From Thermoplasmatales archaeon (GTDB taxonomy: Archaea; Thermoplasmatota; Thermoplasmata; Thermoplasmatales; GCA-001856825), in assembly GCA_026127935.1 (NCBI GenBank), contig JAJSLL010000016.1, positions 1 to 42,407 of the forward strand: a DNA stretch of 42,407 nucleotides, in the 5' to 3' direction. Numbering within the stretch: position 1 is the stretch's first letter; the number at the start of each line of letters is the position of its first letter. Under the pieces are notes generated by a model. It had not been told where the DNA came from. It searched no databases and worked only from the letters and a program-made list of their open reading frames with translations. Both the position numbers and the translations under genes were made by a program. Shown piece by piece: positions 1-8,297 of the stretch.

Positions 1-1
1 A

Positions 2-295
2 TTTTCCAAAATGAAGGAAGGTGCGATATTCATTAATACATCAAGGGGAGAAATAGTTGATGAAAACGCGCTGATCAACGCAGTCAAGAAGAAGGGAATC
101 AAGGCGGGAATCGATGTTTATACAAAGGAGCCTCCAGATTTTGATTCGGAACTTTTCAAGCTTGAGAACGTTATTTGTTCCCCCCACATAGCGGGCGTCA
201 CTGCAGAAAGCCAGCAGAGATTTCTTACGGAGACCATCTCGAACGTCTTGAGATATGCTCAGGGCATAGATCCTCTCTACAAGGTGGAACTTTGA
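2..295 (+). CDS. D-2-hydroxyacid dehydrogenase, C-terminal part (5' end outside the window)
   Basis: This is the last 97 codons of an NAD(P)-dependent D-isomer 2-hydroxyacid dehydrogenase (phosphoglycerate or glyoxylate reductase type). The reading frame is open from the window edge, so the start and the first Rossmann half lie outside. Visible family marks are the stretch INTSRGEIVDENAL, the segment AGIDVYTKEPP, and the catalytic histidine in SPHIAGVT; in this family that His pairs with a Glu of the VYTKEP region. The enzyme would interconvert a 2-oxoacid and a D-2-hydroxyacid in the cytosol; the substrate cannot be read from this part. Its TGA overlaps the TTG start of the next gene, a 2-oxoacid decarboxylase homologue, so the two are probably translated together and act on related 2-oxoacids. 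Confidence 0.85.
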   Translation, partial: FSKMKEGAIFINTSRGEIVDENALINAVKKKGIKAGIDVYTKEPPDFDSELFKLENVICSPHIAGVTAESQQRFLTETISNVLRYAQGIDPLYKVEL

Positions 296-1833
296 AGGGA
301 TATGAAGTCTTTGCAGGTGCAATCAAATCACTTGATCTGTTACCTGTTTTTGGGAACCCGGGAACAACTGAACTCACTTCACTGAAGGCGGTCGACGACT
401 ACGTCCTCACACTACACGATGGGTTATCAGTGGGGATGGCAGATGGCCTTTCTCAGCTCACTTTTTCTCCACATCTTGTGAATCTCCACACGATCCTAGG
501 TCTCGGAAACTCAATGGCGTATATCTACTCGGCTAAAATGAACTTCTCTCCAGTTGTCGTTACTGCTGGCCAACAGGATCTGAGGCACATTTCGATGGAC
601 CCGCTCCTTTCAGGTGACCTCGTAGGTTTCATTGGAAACAATGTAAAATACAAATACGAATTGAAGAACTCCGCTGAAATCACGGCAGTGCTGAGGAAGG
701 CCAAGATCGAGGCAATGACTCCACCTATCGGTCCCGTATTCCTCTCAGTACCAATGAATTTGATGGATGAAGAGACGTCATTCATAGAACCAGAGCCTGC
801 AAGCTTGAATTATGATGTAACAAATGATGAAGCTGTAAATGCAGTCGCTGAACTCGTCAACAATTCCAAGAATCCAGCGCTCGTGTTTGGATGGGAAATT
901 GACCTGTTCGGTGCGTTCAAAGAGGCGGAGAGTGTCGCAGAGAAACTCGGATGTCCTGTGTATGGAGAGCCCCTTGCTCACAGAGCTCCCTTTAACTCTT
1001 CCAATAAGATGTTTGCAGGAAATCTCCTTCCTGGAACCACCCTTATAAATCTCAAACTGCTACAGAATGATCTGGTCGTTTTTGTTGGTGGAGATGTAAT
1101 TCTGTATCCCTACCTCCCGTCTCCCCTGCTCGAGGGAAAGAAGGTTGTCTTTGTGGGACTCAACATCAAGCCAAAGATTGGAGAAACTTACAAGGTGAAC
1201 GTAAAATTCTTCCTGAGGGAACTATTGGGAAAGATAGCCAAGAAAGGAAACTACTCCCGACCGGTCGATTTCCAGGCCACGACCAAGATAGCGAATGAGA
1301 AGGAGAGAATGGGGGTGACTTATGTGATGAGCAAAGTGAAGAAACTCTTCTCCGATTACGTGATAGTTGACGAAGCCATTTCCTCTTCAACTATATTGAG
1401 GGATGTCTTGGGTTATTCACAGGGAAAATATTTCTTTTCCAAGAGTGGTCAGCTCGGCTGGGGATCACCTGCAGCTGCAGGTATCTCAATGAAGAAGGAA
1501 AAGGTTCTCGCGATCGTTGGAGAGGGTTCGTTCATGTATTCACTTCAGATCCTCTGGACTATCAAGAGGTATAGCCTTCCTTTGAAATTCCTCATCCTCA
1601 GGAATGGTGGCTATTCCATCCTGAAAAGCTACTCCCTGAGCTATTCCCCAGGGGTTGAAAAGAAGGACTATCTGAGCTTCAATCTGCCAACTGAGAAGTT
1701 TGCGGAATCTTTTGGAATTGAAGTCGAGATCGCGGGAAGAGACCTGGAGGAGCTGAAGTGGCTCGAGGAAGGAAGAGATCCGAAGATGCTTGTCGTTGAT
1801 GTAGATAGGACTATTCCGAAACTTTTCCTTTAG
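292..1833 (+). CDS. Benzoylformate-decarboxylase-like ThDP-dependent enzyme
   Basis: A 513-residue thiamine-diphosphate enzyme, the length of benzoylformate decarboxylase (BFD, about 528). BFD-like segments run throughout: GNPGTTE (21-27), NLHTILGLGNSMA with the family His at 66, VVVTAGQQ, PIGPVFLSVP, a central domain, and the C-terminal cofactor domain with VGEGS (about 409-413) and LRNGGYSIL. I chose the TTG at 292 because AAGGTGG lies just upstream at 281-287 and the codon overlaps the upstream TGA; the first ATG, at 175, lies deep in the previous gene. Compared with BFD as I remember it, the cofactor-activating Glu47 is Asp43, Ser26 is Thr25, His281 is replaced by Pro/Tyr, and the metal-binding GDG is GEG. 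A non-oxidative 2-oxoacid decarboxylase or lyase is likely, but benzoylformate need not be its substrate. Confidence 0.8.
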   Translation: MKGYEVFAGAIKSLDLLPVFGNPGTTELTSLKAVDDYVLTLHDGLSVGMADGLSQLTFSPHLVNLHTILGLGNSMAYIYSAKMNFSPVVVTAGQQDLRHISMDPLLSGDLVGFIGNNVKYKYELKNSAEITAVLRKAKIEAMTPPIGPVFLSVPMNLMDEETSFIEPEPASLNYDVTNDEAVNAVAELVNNSKNPALVFGWEIDLFGAFKEAESVAEKLGCPVYGEPLAHRAPFNSSNKMFAGNLLPGTTLINLKLLQNDLVVFVGGDVILYPYLPSPLLEGKKVVFVGLNIKPKIGETYKVNVKFFLRELLGKIAKKGNYSRPVDFQATTKIANEKERMGVTYVMSKVKKLFSDYVIVDEAISSSTILRDVLGYSQGKYFFSKSGQLGWGSPAAAGISMKKEKVLAIVGEGSFMYSLQILWTIKRYSLPLKFLILRNGGYSILKSYSLSYSPGVEKKDYLSFNLPTEKFAESFGIEVEIAGRDLEELKWLEEGRDPKMLVVDVDRTIPKLFL

Positions 1834-1851
1834 TTTAATAGCTTAACTGAA

Positions 1852-1945
1852 GGGTAGTGTTCCTAGCGAGGACACGACAATCATCTGCTACTGAGATTAA
1901 GAGCAGATGTGCGAATCGGCTAAGTCTGCACCATCCTAATTTAAA
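1852..1945 (+). ncRNA. Possible structured RNA with two adjacent hairpins
   Basis: GTGTTCCT (1857-1864) pairs with AGGACAC (1869-1875), with one bulged T and an AGCG loop. CATCTGCT (1882-1889) pairs perfectly with AGCAGATG (1902-1909) over a 12-nt loop. Flanking GGGTAGTG and CACCATCC could close both hairpins as an alternative outer stem, with one A-C mismatch. No tRNA, C/D-box or H/ACA signature is evident. It could be an untranslated 3' element of the decarboxylase transcript, a terminator-like structure or an independent small RNA. The strand is assumed. Confidence 0.25.
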
Positions 1946-2003
1946 TCAACTTTCCACTTTATAAAATAAATATTTCAACGAGCTACTTATCATAGATTGT
2001 TAA

Positions 2004-2291
2004 ATGAAATCGAAGCGCATATCAGATACGGAAGATGTGGGAAGACTTTCGAGAATCTCCTTGGGTAATTACCCCATGCAAGGCAGTGGTTGATCGAAAG
2101 CACCATACCCTTTAAGCCGTGAAGCAAAAATAGCTTGTCCAAATTGTAGTTTGGAAGGGCCCCTAGAGGAATACTATGTTCTTAACCGAGTTTTAACACG
2201 ACGAAATCTGAAAAGCAGAGGCCAGCCTTTTATTATGACTTTTATTTTTTGGTCATTGTTGCGATTGTTGTCTCTATTTTCCTTATACTAG
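2004..2291 (+). pseudogene. Possible decayed small zinc-ribbon membrane protein with an in-frame UGA
   Basis: From the ATG at 2004 a frame runs 29 codons to TGA at 2091-2093, and then continues open in the same frame to TAG at 2289. The second half contains ACPNCSLEGPLEEYY, a half zinc ribbon with one CxxC pair, followed by a basic stretch and a hydrophobic tail like a membrane segment. No ATG, GTG or TTG precedes the CxxC part after the stop. Most likely this is a remnant of a small zinc-ribbon protein. Chance openness in 95 codons is a real alternative, because the second CxxC of a full ribbon is missing. Confidence 0.25.
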
Positions 2292-2444
2292 AATTATTGA
2301 CGAGAAAAGTGTTGTAACAAAGTTTCTTTGAGTTCTTGGAAAAATAACAAGGAGGGGGCAGTTTGTCTTATAGATTTACTCCTAACTGTGAATGCCCAAA
2401 ACAATTGAAATTCTTAAGTCAGTCGAAACTGATAGAGGAACTGC

Positions 2445-2454
2445 AAATATTTAT
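2445..2454 (+). promoter_or_regulatory. TATA box of the MFS gene, leaderless arrangement
   Basis: AAATATTTAT is centred about 30 nt before the ATG at 2480. At the usual archaeal TATA-to-start distance, transcription would begin at or within a few nt of the start codon. No Shine-Dalgarno is present. Confidence 0.5.
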
Positions 2455-2479
2455 GTAGACCTCTCAACATACTCAAAAT

Positions 2480-3724
2480 ATGCAGGAGACGCCTATTGAT
2501 CTTGCACCCAGCAAAAGGCGATGGCTCGTTTTAATTGGGTTCATGCTTGTCTCGATGTCTTCTCAAATAATTTGGCTAAACTTTGCAGGAATCGTATCTC
2601 CACAGATGGAAGGCATCTTTCACGTGGGGTATGGACCGCTAAGTCTGATGTCTGGAGTCTGGCCTCTGGTGTTCATTCCAATTTCCATACCAACGGGACT
2701 AATGGTAGATAGGTGGGGTTTCAAGAAGACTGTCGCAACTGGCGCTATAATCATCGCCGCATTCTCCTGGATGAGACTGTTTGGCGGAGGTAGCTTTGTG
2801 CTCCTTTTTGTCTTCCAAAGCCTTGCCTCCATAGGCCAGCCATTCATTTTCAACGGAATTTCAAAACTTGCTGGAAACTGGTTCCCTGAAGGAGAACAGG
2901 CTCTTGCAAACGGTATTTCAGTTATGGGCCAGATTGTGGGTATGATACTTGCCCTAGTCCTGGTCCCTATAATGGTTCCAACTGCTACCCTTTCGCTCCT
3001 GCAGACCAACATAATCGTGGTGTCATTGATAGCTACATTCTCTGCGGTGATCTTCCTGATTTTTGCAAGGGAGAGTCCAAGTACACCTGTTACCGGACCT
3101 GTCGTTCAGGAGAAGGCTGGTTCCCAACTCAAGCAACTGCTCAAGATGAGGAACATCGTTTTGCTCATGGTCATATTTCTGATCGGGGTGGGAATATTCA
3201 GCGGACTCATCCAGTGGGTCGAAGCCATACTGTACACGAAAGGAATTTCTTCACTAGATGGTGGATTGGTTGGCGCTGGAATCCTGATAGCAGGCATATT
3301 TGGAATGGTGATAGTCCCCTTACTAGCTGACAAGTACTCGAAACTGAAACAGATCACTATAGTAAATGCAACCACTGTCGTTGTGCTGCTATTGCTCTTC
3401 AGCCTGAGAGTGAACTTGCTTTATTACGCGCTCGTAGGGGCGATACTGGGTTTTGTGCTTCTCTCGCTTGCACCAATCGCACTTCAGATATCCTTGGAAA
3501 CGGTTGGGAAAGAGAGAGCGGGGACTGCCTCCAGTGTCATATGGCTGATGGCACAAGTGGGTGCGTTGTTCTTCATCCTCATCATGCCAGCATTGAACAC
3601 ACTGCAGATGAGTGTTGGGATACTGACGTCAGATCAGTGGTTCCTTGCCATAGTCTTTACTGGCATTATGATGCTGGTGGCAGCAGTACTGGCATTCATG
3701 CTAAGAGATACGAGAGGAACCTGA
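2480..3724 (+). CDS. Major facilitator superfamily transporter
   Basis: A 414-residue integral membrane protein with about 12 hydrophobic segments, the standard MFS size. After a short polar N-terminus comes the first bundle, with the cytoplasmic loop GLMVDRWGFKKTV, a good match to the MFS loop 2-3 signature (G-x-x-x-D-R-x-G-x-[KR]-[KR]). The central loop (about 195-215, rich in Pro, Thr and Lys) is short, and the second bundle follows from about 225. It resembles the branch that includes nitrate/FLVCR-type transporters, but the substrate cannot be inferred. The ATG at 2480 is chosen for its TATA box at 2445-2454. It stands alone: the next gene is on the opposite strand, converging with a gap of about 30 nt. 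Confidence 0.85.
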   Translation: MQETPIDLAPSKRRWLVLIGFMLVSMSSQIIWLNFAGIVSPQMEGIFHVGYGPLSLMSGVWPLVFIPISIPTGLMVDRWGFKKTVATGAIIIAAFSWMRLFGGGSFVLLFVFQSLASIGQPFIFNGISKLAGNWFPEGEQALANGISVMGQIVGMILALVLVPIMVPTATLSLLQTNIIVVSLIATFSAVIFLIFARESPSTPVTGPVVQEKAGSQLKQLLKMRNIVLLMVIFLIGVGIFSGLIQWVEAILYTKGISSLDGGLVGAGILIAGIFGMVIVPLLADKYSKLKQITIVNATTVVVLLLLFSLRVNLLYYALVGAILGFVLLSLAPIALQISLETVGKERAGTASSVIWLMAQVGALFFILIMPALNTLQMSVGILTSDQWFLAIVFTGIMMLVAAVLAFMLRDTRGT

Positions 3725-3755
3725 AGTAGAACAATCGCTTCCAAACATAACGAGT

Positions 3756-5291
3756 TCAAGCTGGATGGTTCCTACCTGAAATCCTCTTGCTGTTCTTATA
3801 GTACGCAATGAACCTTTGGAATTCGCTCTCATAGATCGAGCTCTCCCCTTCCTCCGGAAGGTGATCTTCAGTGGGTGCAGAGAGATCATTAAGATCTGTG
3901 AACTTTAGTTTACCCATACCAACTGCAGCAAGCATCGCGGCTCCGTTTACTGTTGAGAATCTTGGATCATTTACTACCCGGATCTTTCTTCCAAGTACAT
4001 TTGCAAATATGGACGCCATTAACGGGGATAGACCGCCTCCGCCACTCATGTACAGTTCGTCTATCTTATTACCTGTGAATCTCTCAACGGTCCCCAGGAG
4101 CCACTTTGAATTCAGTGCGACCCCTTCCATCACGGACCTGACGACATCTCCTCTGCTGTTTTCAAGAGAGAGGTTGAAGAATCCACCTCTGATGTTCGGG
4201 TCCTCTATAGGTGCCCTTTCTCCGAACAGCCATGGTAGGAACATCAGTCCCTTAGAACCTGCAGGAGAACTCTTCACAAGTTCATCGATTGTTTTGTACT
4301 TGTCTTCTCCCTTGAAATCCATGAAACCAGTTACAAATTCCATGCAGTTGCACGCGTTTTCCTGTTCTGCGGCAATCATATATTTCCCTGGAATACCGCT
4401 CGGTAGGGATGCAATGTTGTGAAAAATGTCAGTCTTTTTGAATGGAACATGCGACGATATCCATGATGATGTGCCCAGGTAGATCAGAGATTTGAAATCG
4501 TCAATGCATCCCGATCCCAAGAGCGAACTCGCCATATCGCTGCAGCCTGATACCACCTTTACGTCGCCAATCCTAAGCTCCTTCCGTAATTCCTCTTTCA
4601 GCTCTCCAACTACTTCGGTAGGTTTAACAATTTCCGGTAGTTTGTCCTTTGATACTCCGGCCATCTTGAGGAGGTCATCGTCATATCTTACGTTGTTCGC
4701 GTCCCTGTTATCGGTGGACCAGAGCAGCGCTATATTGTCCCATGAAGCCTTGAACTTCCCTGTGAGTTTGGCTGCAATGAAATCCTTTGGTTCCATGAAT
4801 TTGTAGGTCTTCTCGTAGACCTCTGGAAAATTTTGCTTGATAAAGAGAATGTGGGCAAGGGAATCTTTCCCCGAATGTGCGGGGGCACCTCCTGTTTTAT
4901 TCAGCCATTTCATCAACTTGTCGATACGGTACCCTGACACGGAAGGAAAACCGTGGGTCAGTTTGTTTATTTCCTCACTACCGCGAGTGTCCATCCAAAT
5001 TATTGCATCCTTTAGCGGCTCGGCATTCCGGTCCACCGGGACCACTCCAGACCACTGTCCCGTCAACCCTATACCCTTTATCTCCAGACCATCCGATTTA
5101 GAAACTATCTCTTCCATACCGTCCATTATTGCACCAAACCATTCGTGGGGGTCCTGTTCCGCCCTTCCACCCTCCCCGATATTGAGTCCGTATTTCCTGG
5201 TCACTCCTCCGTGCGACACTTTGTCAATATCCATCAGAGAGAGTTTAACAGAAGAAGTTCCAAGATCAATTCCGACAAATGCATCTTTCAT
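3756..5291 (-). CDS. FGGY-family carbohydrate kinase (xylulokinase-like)
   Basis: A 511-residue ATP-dependent kinase of the FGGY family. The N-terminal phosphate-binding motif GIDLGTSSVK (7-16), the substrate-side region LTGQWSG and IIWMDTRG, the middle MEPKDFIAAKLTGKF, the second phosphate/adenosine motif GCSDMASSLLGSG, and the C-terminal MSGGGGLSPLMASIFANVLG occur in the family order. It most resembles xylulokinases, but FGGY substrates (xylulose, ribulose, glycerol, gluconate and others) cannot be told apart from motifs. I took the ATG at 5291 because GGTG lies six bases before it and the protein then begins four residues before the glycine-rich motif; ATG 5303 and a longer frame from 5327, which would overlap the upstream stop, are alternatives. 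It lies 17 nt after the PLP-lyase gene, so the two are probably one operon with linked metabolism. Confidence 0.85.
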   Translation of the reverse strand: MKDAFVGIDLGTSSVKLSLMDIDKVSHGGVTRKYGLNIGEGGRAEQDPHEWFGAIMDGMEEIVSKSDGLEIKGIGLTGQWSGVVPVDRNAEPLKDAIIWMDTRGSEEINKLTHGFPSVSGYRIDKLMKWLNKTGGAPAHSGKDSLAHILFIKQNFPEVYEKTYKFMEPKDFIAAKLTGKFKASWDNIALLWSTDNRDANNVRYDDDLLKMAGVSKDKLPEIVKPTEVVGELKEELRKELRIGDVKVVSGCSDMASSLLGSGCIDDFKSLIYLGTSSWISSHVPFKKTDIFHNIASLPSGIPGKYMIAAEQENACNCMEFVTGFMDFKGEDKYKTIDELVKSSPAGSKGLMFLPWLFGERAPIEDPNIRGGFFNLSLENSRGDVVRSVMEGVALNSKWLLGTVERFTGNKIDELYMSGGGGLSPLMASIFANVLGRKIRVVNDPRFSTVNGAAMLAAVGMGKLKFTDLNDLSAPTEDHLPEEGESSIYESEFQRFIAYYKNSKRISGRNHPA

Positions 5292-5308
5292 TTTCTGCAC
5301 CATTGTTC

Positions 5309-6751
5309 CTATTGACTGTATAACCACTCAACAATGCTCTTCATGAAAACTTCTGTGGATTCTTTGGGGAGAACAGAAGCCATACCGTATATCGGAGCCA
5401 TGGAGGAACTCTTCACCTTTCCATTCCTTACGGAATCTACCGAGTCACTCAGGTCTGCTACAAATCTTTCTTTTGCTTGGTTCAGCGTGTGCCTGTGAGT
5501 TAGTGCAAGATGGAATGCGGCTGGGTTTGAGAGCCCGCTGAGTATCCAACCCTTCTGTGACATCGATTCCCAGACCAGGTAAGGGTCCATCTCTTCTGAG
5601 GTCAGTGCTATGACCCAGAGAGGTTCACCAACCACTTTCAATTCAGTGATTGCCCTGAGAGATTTCTTTATATAATCTCCAACATCAAGAATTTTCTTCG
5701 CTTCCCTCTTGTACCCATCTCTGCCTAGGAGGAGCAAGGCGGCCCATGCAGCCACTATGGGAAATCCTGGCCTACTTCCGAGTAAAGTTGGTGTGAAGTA
5801 AACACCACCGTGCCATCCTGTAGCTGCATAGATCTGATTCTGGTAGAAATCGCCATTCCTGTAAAGCACGACAGAGGTCCCCTTCGGCGCGAATCCATAC
5901 TTGTGGGTATCCATTGAAATGGACGTGACTCCTTCTACTGAGAAATCGAAATCCTGAAAATTGTATCCTGATTCCCTGACAAAAGGATCGACAAAACCTC
6001 CGAGACATGCATCGACGTGCATGCCTATCTCTTTGTCCTCTGCTATCTCTGCCAGTTCCCTTATAGGGTCGAAAGTGCCGAAAGGGAAGTTTGGCATTGA
6101 ACCCACTATTCCCATCGTGTTCTGATTGACCTTTTCTTTGACGCTCTCGACATTCGCCCTGTAATTCTCGTCAAATCCAACTACAACGGGTTTAATGGTG
6201 AAGTACTCGCAAGCCTTGAGGAAAGATGGATGAGCAGTCGATGCCAGTATCAACTCAGGTTGTGTGATCCCCTTCCTCTTCCTGAAATAATCCCTGTAAG
6301 ACTTCATCGCCAGCAGTATGCTCTCAGTTCCTCCAGATGAAACTGAACCTCTGACCCCCTCGTCTCCGTGCATCAACGAGGATGACATGCTCACTATCTC
6401 TCTCTCGAATTTTGGTATGCTTGGCCAGATGTCGGGATGAAGCGCGTTAGTCTGTGAAACGATATGATAGAGCTTTTCATAGAAAGAGAGAAGCGGCTCG
6501 TCTCCATAGTAAACTGCCCCCGAGACCTTACCTGCCTTCCAGGGGAGGTTCTCTCTCTCAGAATACTTGGAGAGCGTTCCAAGGATAGAATCTTCGGCGA
6601 TTCCCTTTTCTGGTATTTTCACAAAATTTGATTCGGGAGAGTCATAAGGTTTTAGGCCTTTCTGCAATTCTTTTAGCACGGATTCAAAATTAATTCCGTC
6701 CATAGAAATGGAATTGAGTTGGCCGTATTTTAACCTTTTCAGGAAGGCCAT
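5309..6751 (-). CDS. Sphingosine-1-phosphate-lyase-like PLP-dependent carbon-carbon lyase
   Basis: A 480-residue fold-type I PLP enzyme of the group II decarboxylase superfamily. The match to sphingosine-1-phosphate lyase (SPL) is clear: KVSGAVYYGD (75-84), VSSGGTESILLAMK (137-150), a ring-stacking His in STAHPSF (171-177), HVDACLGGF (245-253), and the Schiff-base lysine in SISMDTHKYGFAPKG (K284), followed by GWHGGVY and GSRPG. SPL splits a phosphorylated amino alcohol into phosphoethanolamine and an aldehyde; relatives decarboxylate amino acids. There is no N-terminal membrane segment as in eukaryotic SPL, so it is probably cytosolic. A TATA-like element near 6768-6778 fits a leaderless start at 6751. 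Its downstream partner is an FGGY kinase. Sphingolipids are not known as standard archaeal lipids, so the true substrate is open. Confidence 0.85.
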   Translation of the reverse strand: MAFLKRLKYGQLNSISMDGINFESVLKELQKGLKPYDSPESNFVKIPEKGIAEDSILGTLSKYSERENLPWKAGKVSGAVYYGDEPLLSFYEKLYHIVSQTNALHPDIWPSIPKFEREIVSMSSSLMHGDEGVRGSVSSGGTESILLAMKSYRDYFRKRKGITQPELILASTAHPSFLKACEYFTIKPVVVGFDENYRANVESVKEKVNQNTMGIVGSMPNFPFGTFDPIRELAEIAEDKEIGMHVDACLGGFVDPFVRESGYNFQDFDFSVEGVTSISMDTHKYGFAPKGTSVVLYRNGDFYQNQIYAATGWHGGVYFTPTLLGSRPGFPIVAAWAALLLLGRDGYKREAKKILDVGDYIKKSLRAITELKVVGEPLWVIALTSEEMDPYLVWESMSQKGWILSGLSNPAAFHLALTHRHTLNQAKERFVADLSDSVDSVRNGKVKSSSMAPIYGMASVLPKESTEVFMKSIVEWLYSQ

Positions 6752-6856
6752 TTTCCTTGCTGGATCGGAATATTTATTCTATCTGTTCTGGAAAAGAATT
6801 TAAGTGCACTTATCTTTTGGCATGTTATTAATATTAAATAAACTATAATTGTCTGA

Positions 6857-8296
6857 ATGAAGGGGACGAGCTTAGCCGTTGTTCTTCTTATTGCGACCGT
6901 TTTGATTATGCCCGTTGTCAGCGGGGCAATTTCAAATAGTGGCGAAAAAACTCCTATTAAACACGTGATAAACATCTATTTCGAGAATCATACTTTTGAC
7001 AACTTCTTTGGAACCTATCCGGAGAATCCATCCTCCACCGATCAGTCTCTCGTAGCAAACATTTCAGAACCGCAGAATCTGCTTCAAAACACTTCTTTAA
7101 TGAGCAGTTTGACTCCGGTCCCTGCAGGCACGTTCAGCACTCCCAATCCGGTCGAAGGATTCACGGCATATCACCTGGATTGGAATCATGGGAAGATGAA
7201 CGGCTTCCAGACAGGAAGCGGTCCAAATTCAATGACATATTATACTTCGGCCCAGCTAGGACCGATCTGGGACCTTGCTGAAGAGTACGGAATGAGTGAT
7301 GAATACTTTGCCTCTACTATATCCGAGAGCGCACCTAACACCCTATACTACCTTGCTGGTTTCACTCCCGTTTTCAACGACTATGGACCTCCTCCAAGTA
7401 TCCCGATTGGGGAAACAATATTTGGAGAACTGAACCAGTACAACATTTCTTGGGGGGTCTATGTTAGTGGAAACCAGGTTAGTGGAAATCAGAAGAGCTT
7501 TGATATGTCTACTATGATCCAGGGAATTGACAGTTATTCTGCAAATATCAATAGTTGGAGCAAATTTTCACAGCAGCTTAGCAACGGTACGCTTCCTTCT
7601 GTGAGTTACGTATTTTCTCAGGGAGGAAACGGATATGACACTGGTGCACCTGGAAGCTTGCTGAAGGGAGAGCTATGGCTTCTATCGTTGATAAATTCTA
7701 TCGAGGCAAGCCCCATTTGGAATAGTACAGCTGTCTTCATAACCTGGGATGATCCAGGAGGATACTATGATCAAGTCTCTCCCCCGATTGTGGATAACCA
7801 CCAACTGGGCATGAGGCTCCCGCTAATAGTCGTGTCTCCGTATGCAAAGGAGAATTACATATCTAATACCGTCCTGACTCATTCATCAATCCTGGCATTC
7901 ATAGACTACAACTGGAATATTCCAGCGCTGAACTCCTTTGTCAGCAAAGTGAACGTTCCTCTGGACTTCTTCGACTTCAGTACAGCGAGGAGTCCTATGA
8001 CTTTTGATTTCGGCAACACGATTTCAATACCAACGGTATTGAATTTTAATCTCAATGCTAGTCAAAATTCTTCAAATCTTTCCAGCACCTTCCCCCTTAA
8101 CCCTCAAGAACCATTTGCCTCGTTGCACTATGCCAACCAGGGCGCGATAAACTATACCCTTTCTGGGAATGGAGTCGGAACCTTTGTCAAAGTGGATTTG
8201 ACTATTTCTCCATTTTATTCCTCCCCATATTTGCTCTTGGTACTGATAATTGCTTTCGTCGCGGTGGCCATATTGCTGCCAAGAAGGAGGACTTGA
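6857..8296 (+). CDS. Secreted, membrane-anchored phosphoesterase (phospholipase C/acid phosphatase family)
   Basis: A 479-residue extracytoplasmic phosphoesterase of the family that includes bacterial phospholipase C and AcpA-type acid phosphatases (Pfam PF04185). The N-terminus is a signal peptide (hydrophobic about 4-22). Metal-site motifs include IYFENHTFDNFFGTYP, ISESAPNTLYYLAG, FITWDDPGGYYDQVSPP and RLPLIVVSPYAKENY. The C-terminus has one hydrophobic helix followed by RRRT, so the enzyme is tethered to the outer face of the membrane. Many N-x-S/T sequons suggest glycosylation. The ATG at 6857 follows a TATA-like TTAAATAAA by about 20 nt, a leaderless arrangement. It probably releases phosphate from organic esters in acidic surroundings; lipid versus soluble substrate is undecided. 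The next gene starts after an AGGAGG sequence overlapping its end. Confidence 0.85.
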   Translation: MKGTSLAVVLLIATVLIMPVVSGAISNSGEKTPIKHVINIYFENHTFDNFFGTYPENPSSTDQSLVANISEPQNLLQNTSLMSSLTPVPAGTFSTPNPVEGFTAYHLDWNHGKMNGFQTGSGPNSMTYYTSAQLGPIWDLAEEYGMSDEYFASTISESAPNTLYYLAGFTPVFNDYGPPPSIPIGETIFGELNQYNISWGVYVSGNQVSGNQKSFDMSTMIQGIDSYSANINSWSKFSQQLSNGTLPSVSYVFSQGGNGYDTGAPGSLLKGELWLLSLINSIEASPIWNSTAVFITWDDPGGYYDQVSPPIVDNHQLGMRLPLIVVSPYAKENYISNTVLTHSSILAFIDYNWNIPALNSFVSKVNVPLDFFDFSTARSPMTFDFGNTISIPTVLNFNLNASQNSSNLSSTFPLNPQEPFASLHYANQGAINYTLSGNGVGTFVKVDLTISPFYSSPYLLLVLIIAFVAVAILLPRRRT

Positions 8297-8297
8297 G

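Larger units (their letters stand above)
1834..2479. other. 646-nt region without an intact gene
   Basis: Between the BFD-like gene and the MFS gene I see no complete protein gene. The first 110 nt hold two strong adjacent hairpins (separate entry). From 2004 to 2291 a frame with a zinc-ribbon-like motif is interrupted by UGA (separate entry). A perfect palindrome GGGTAATTACCC occurs near 2064-2075, and a 6-bp hairpin TCCAAA/TTTGGA at about 2138-2155. The last 40 nt hold the promoter of the MFS gene. Confidence 0.6.

Noticed and set aside
3871-5346. Several plus-strand ORFs opposite the FGGY kinase gene
   Set aside because: They lack recognisable domains and ribosome sites, and are Ser/Pro-rich as expected of antisense frames of a well-supported kinase gene.
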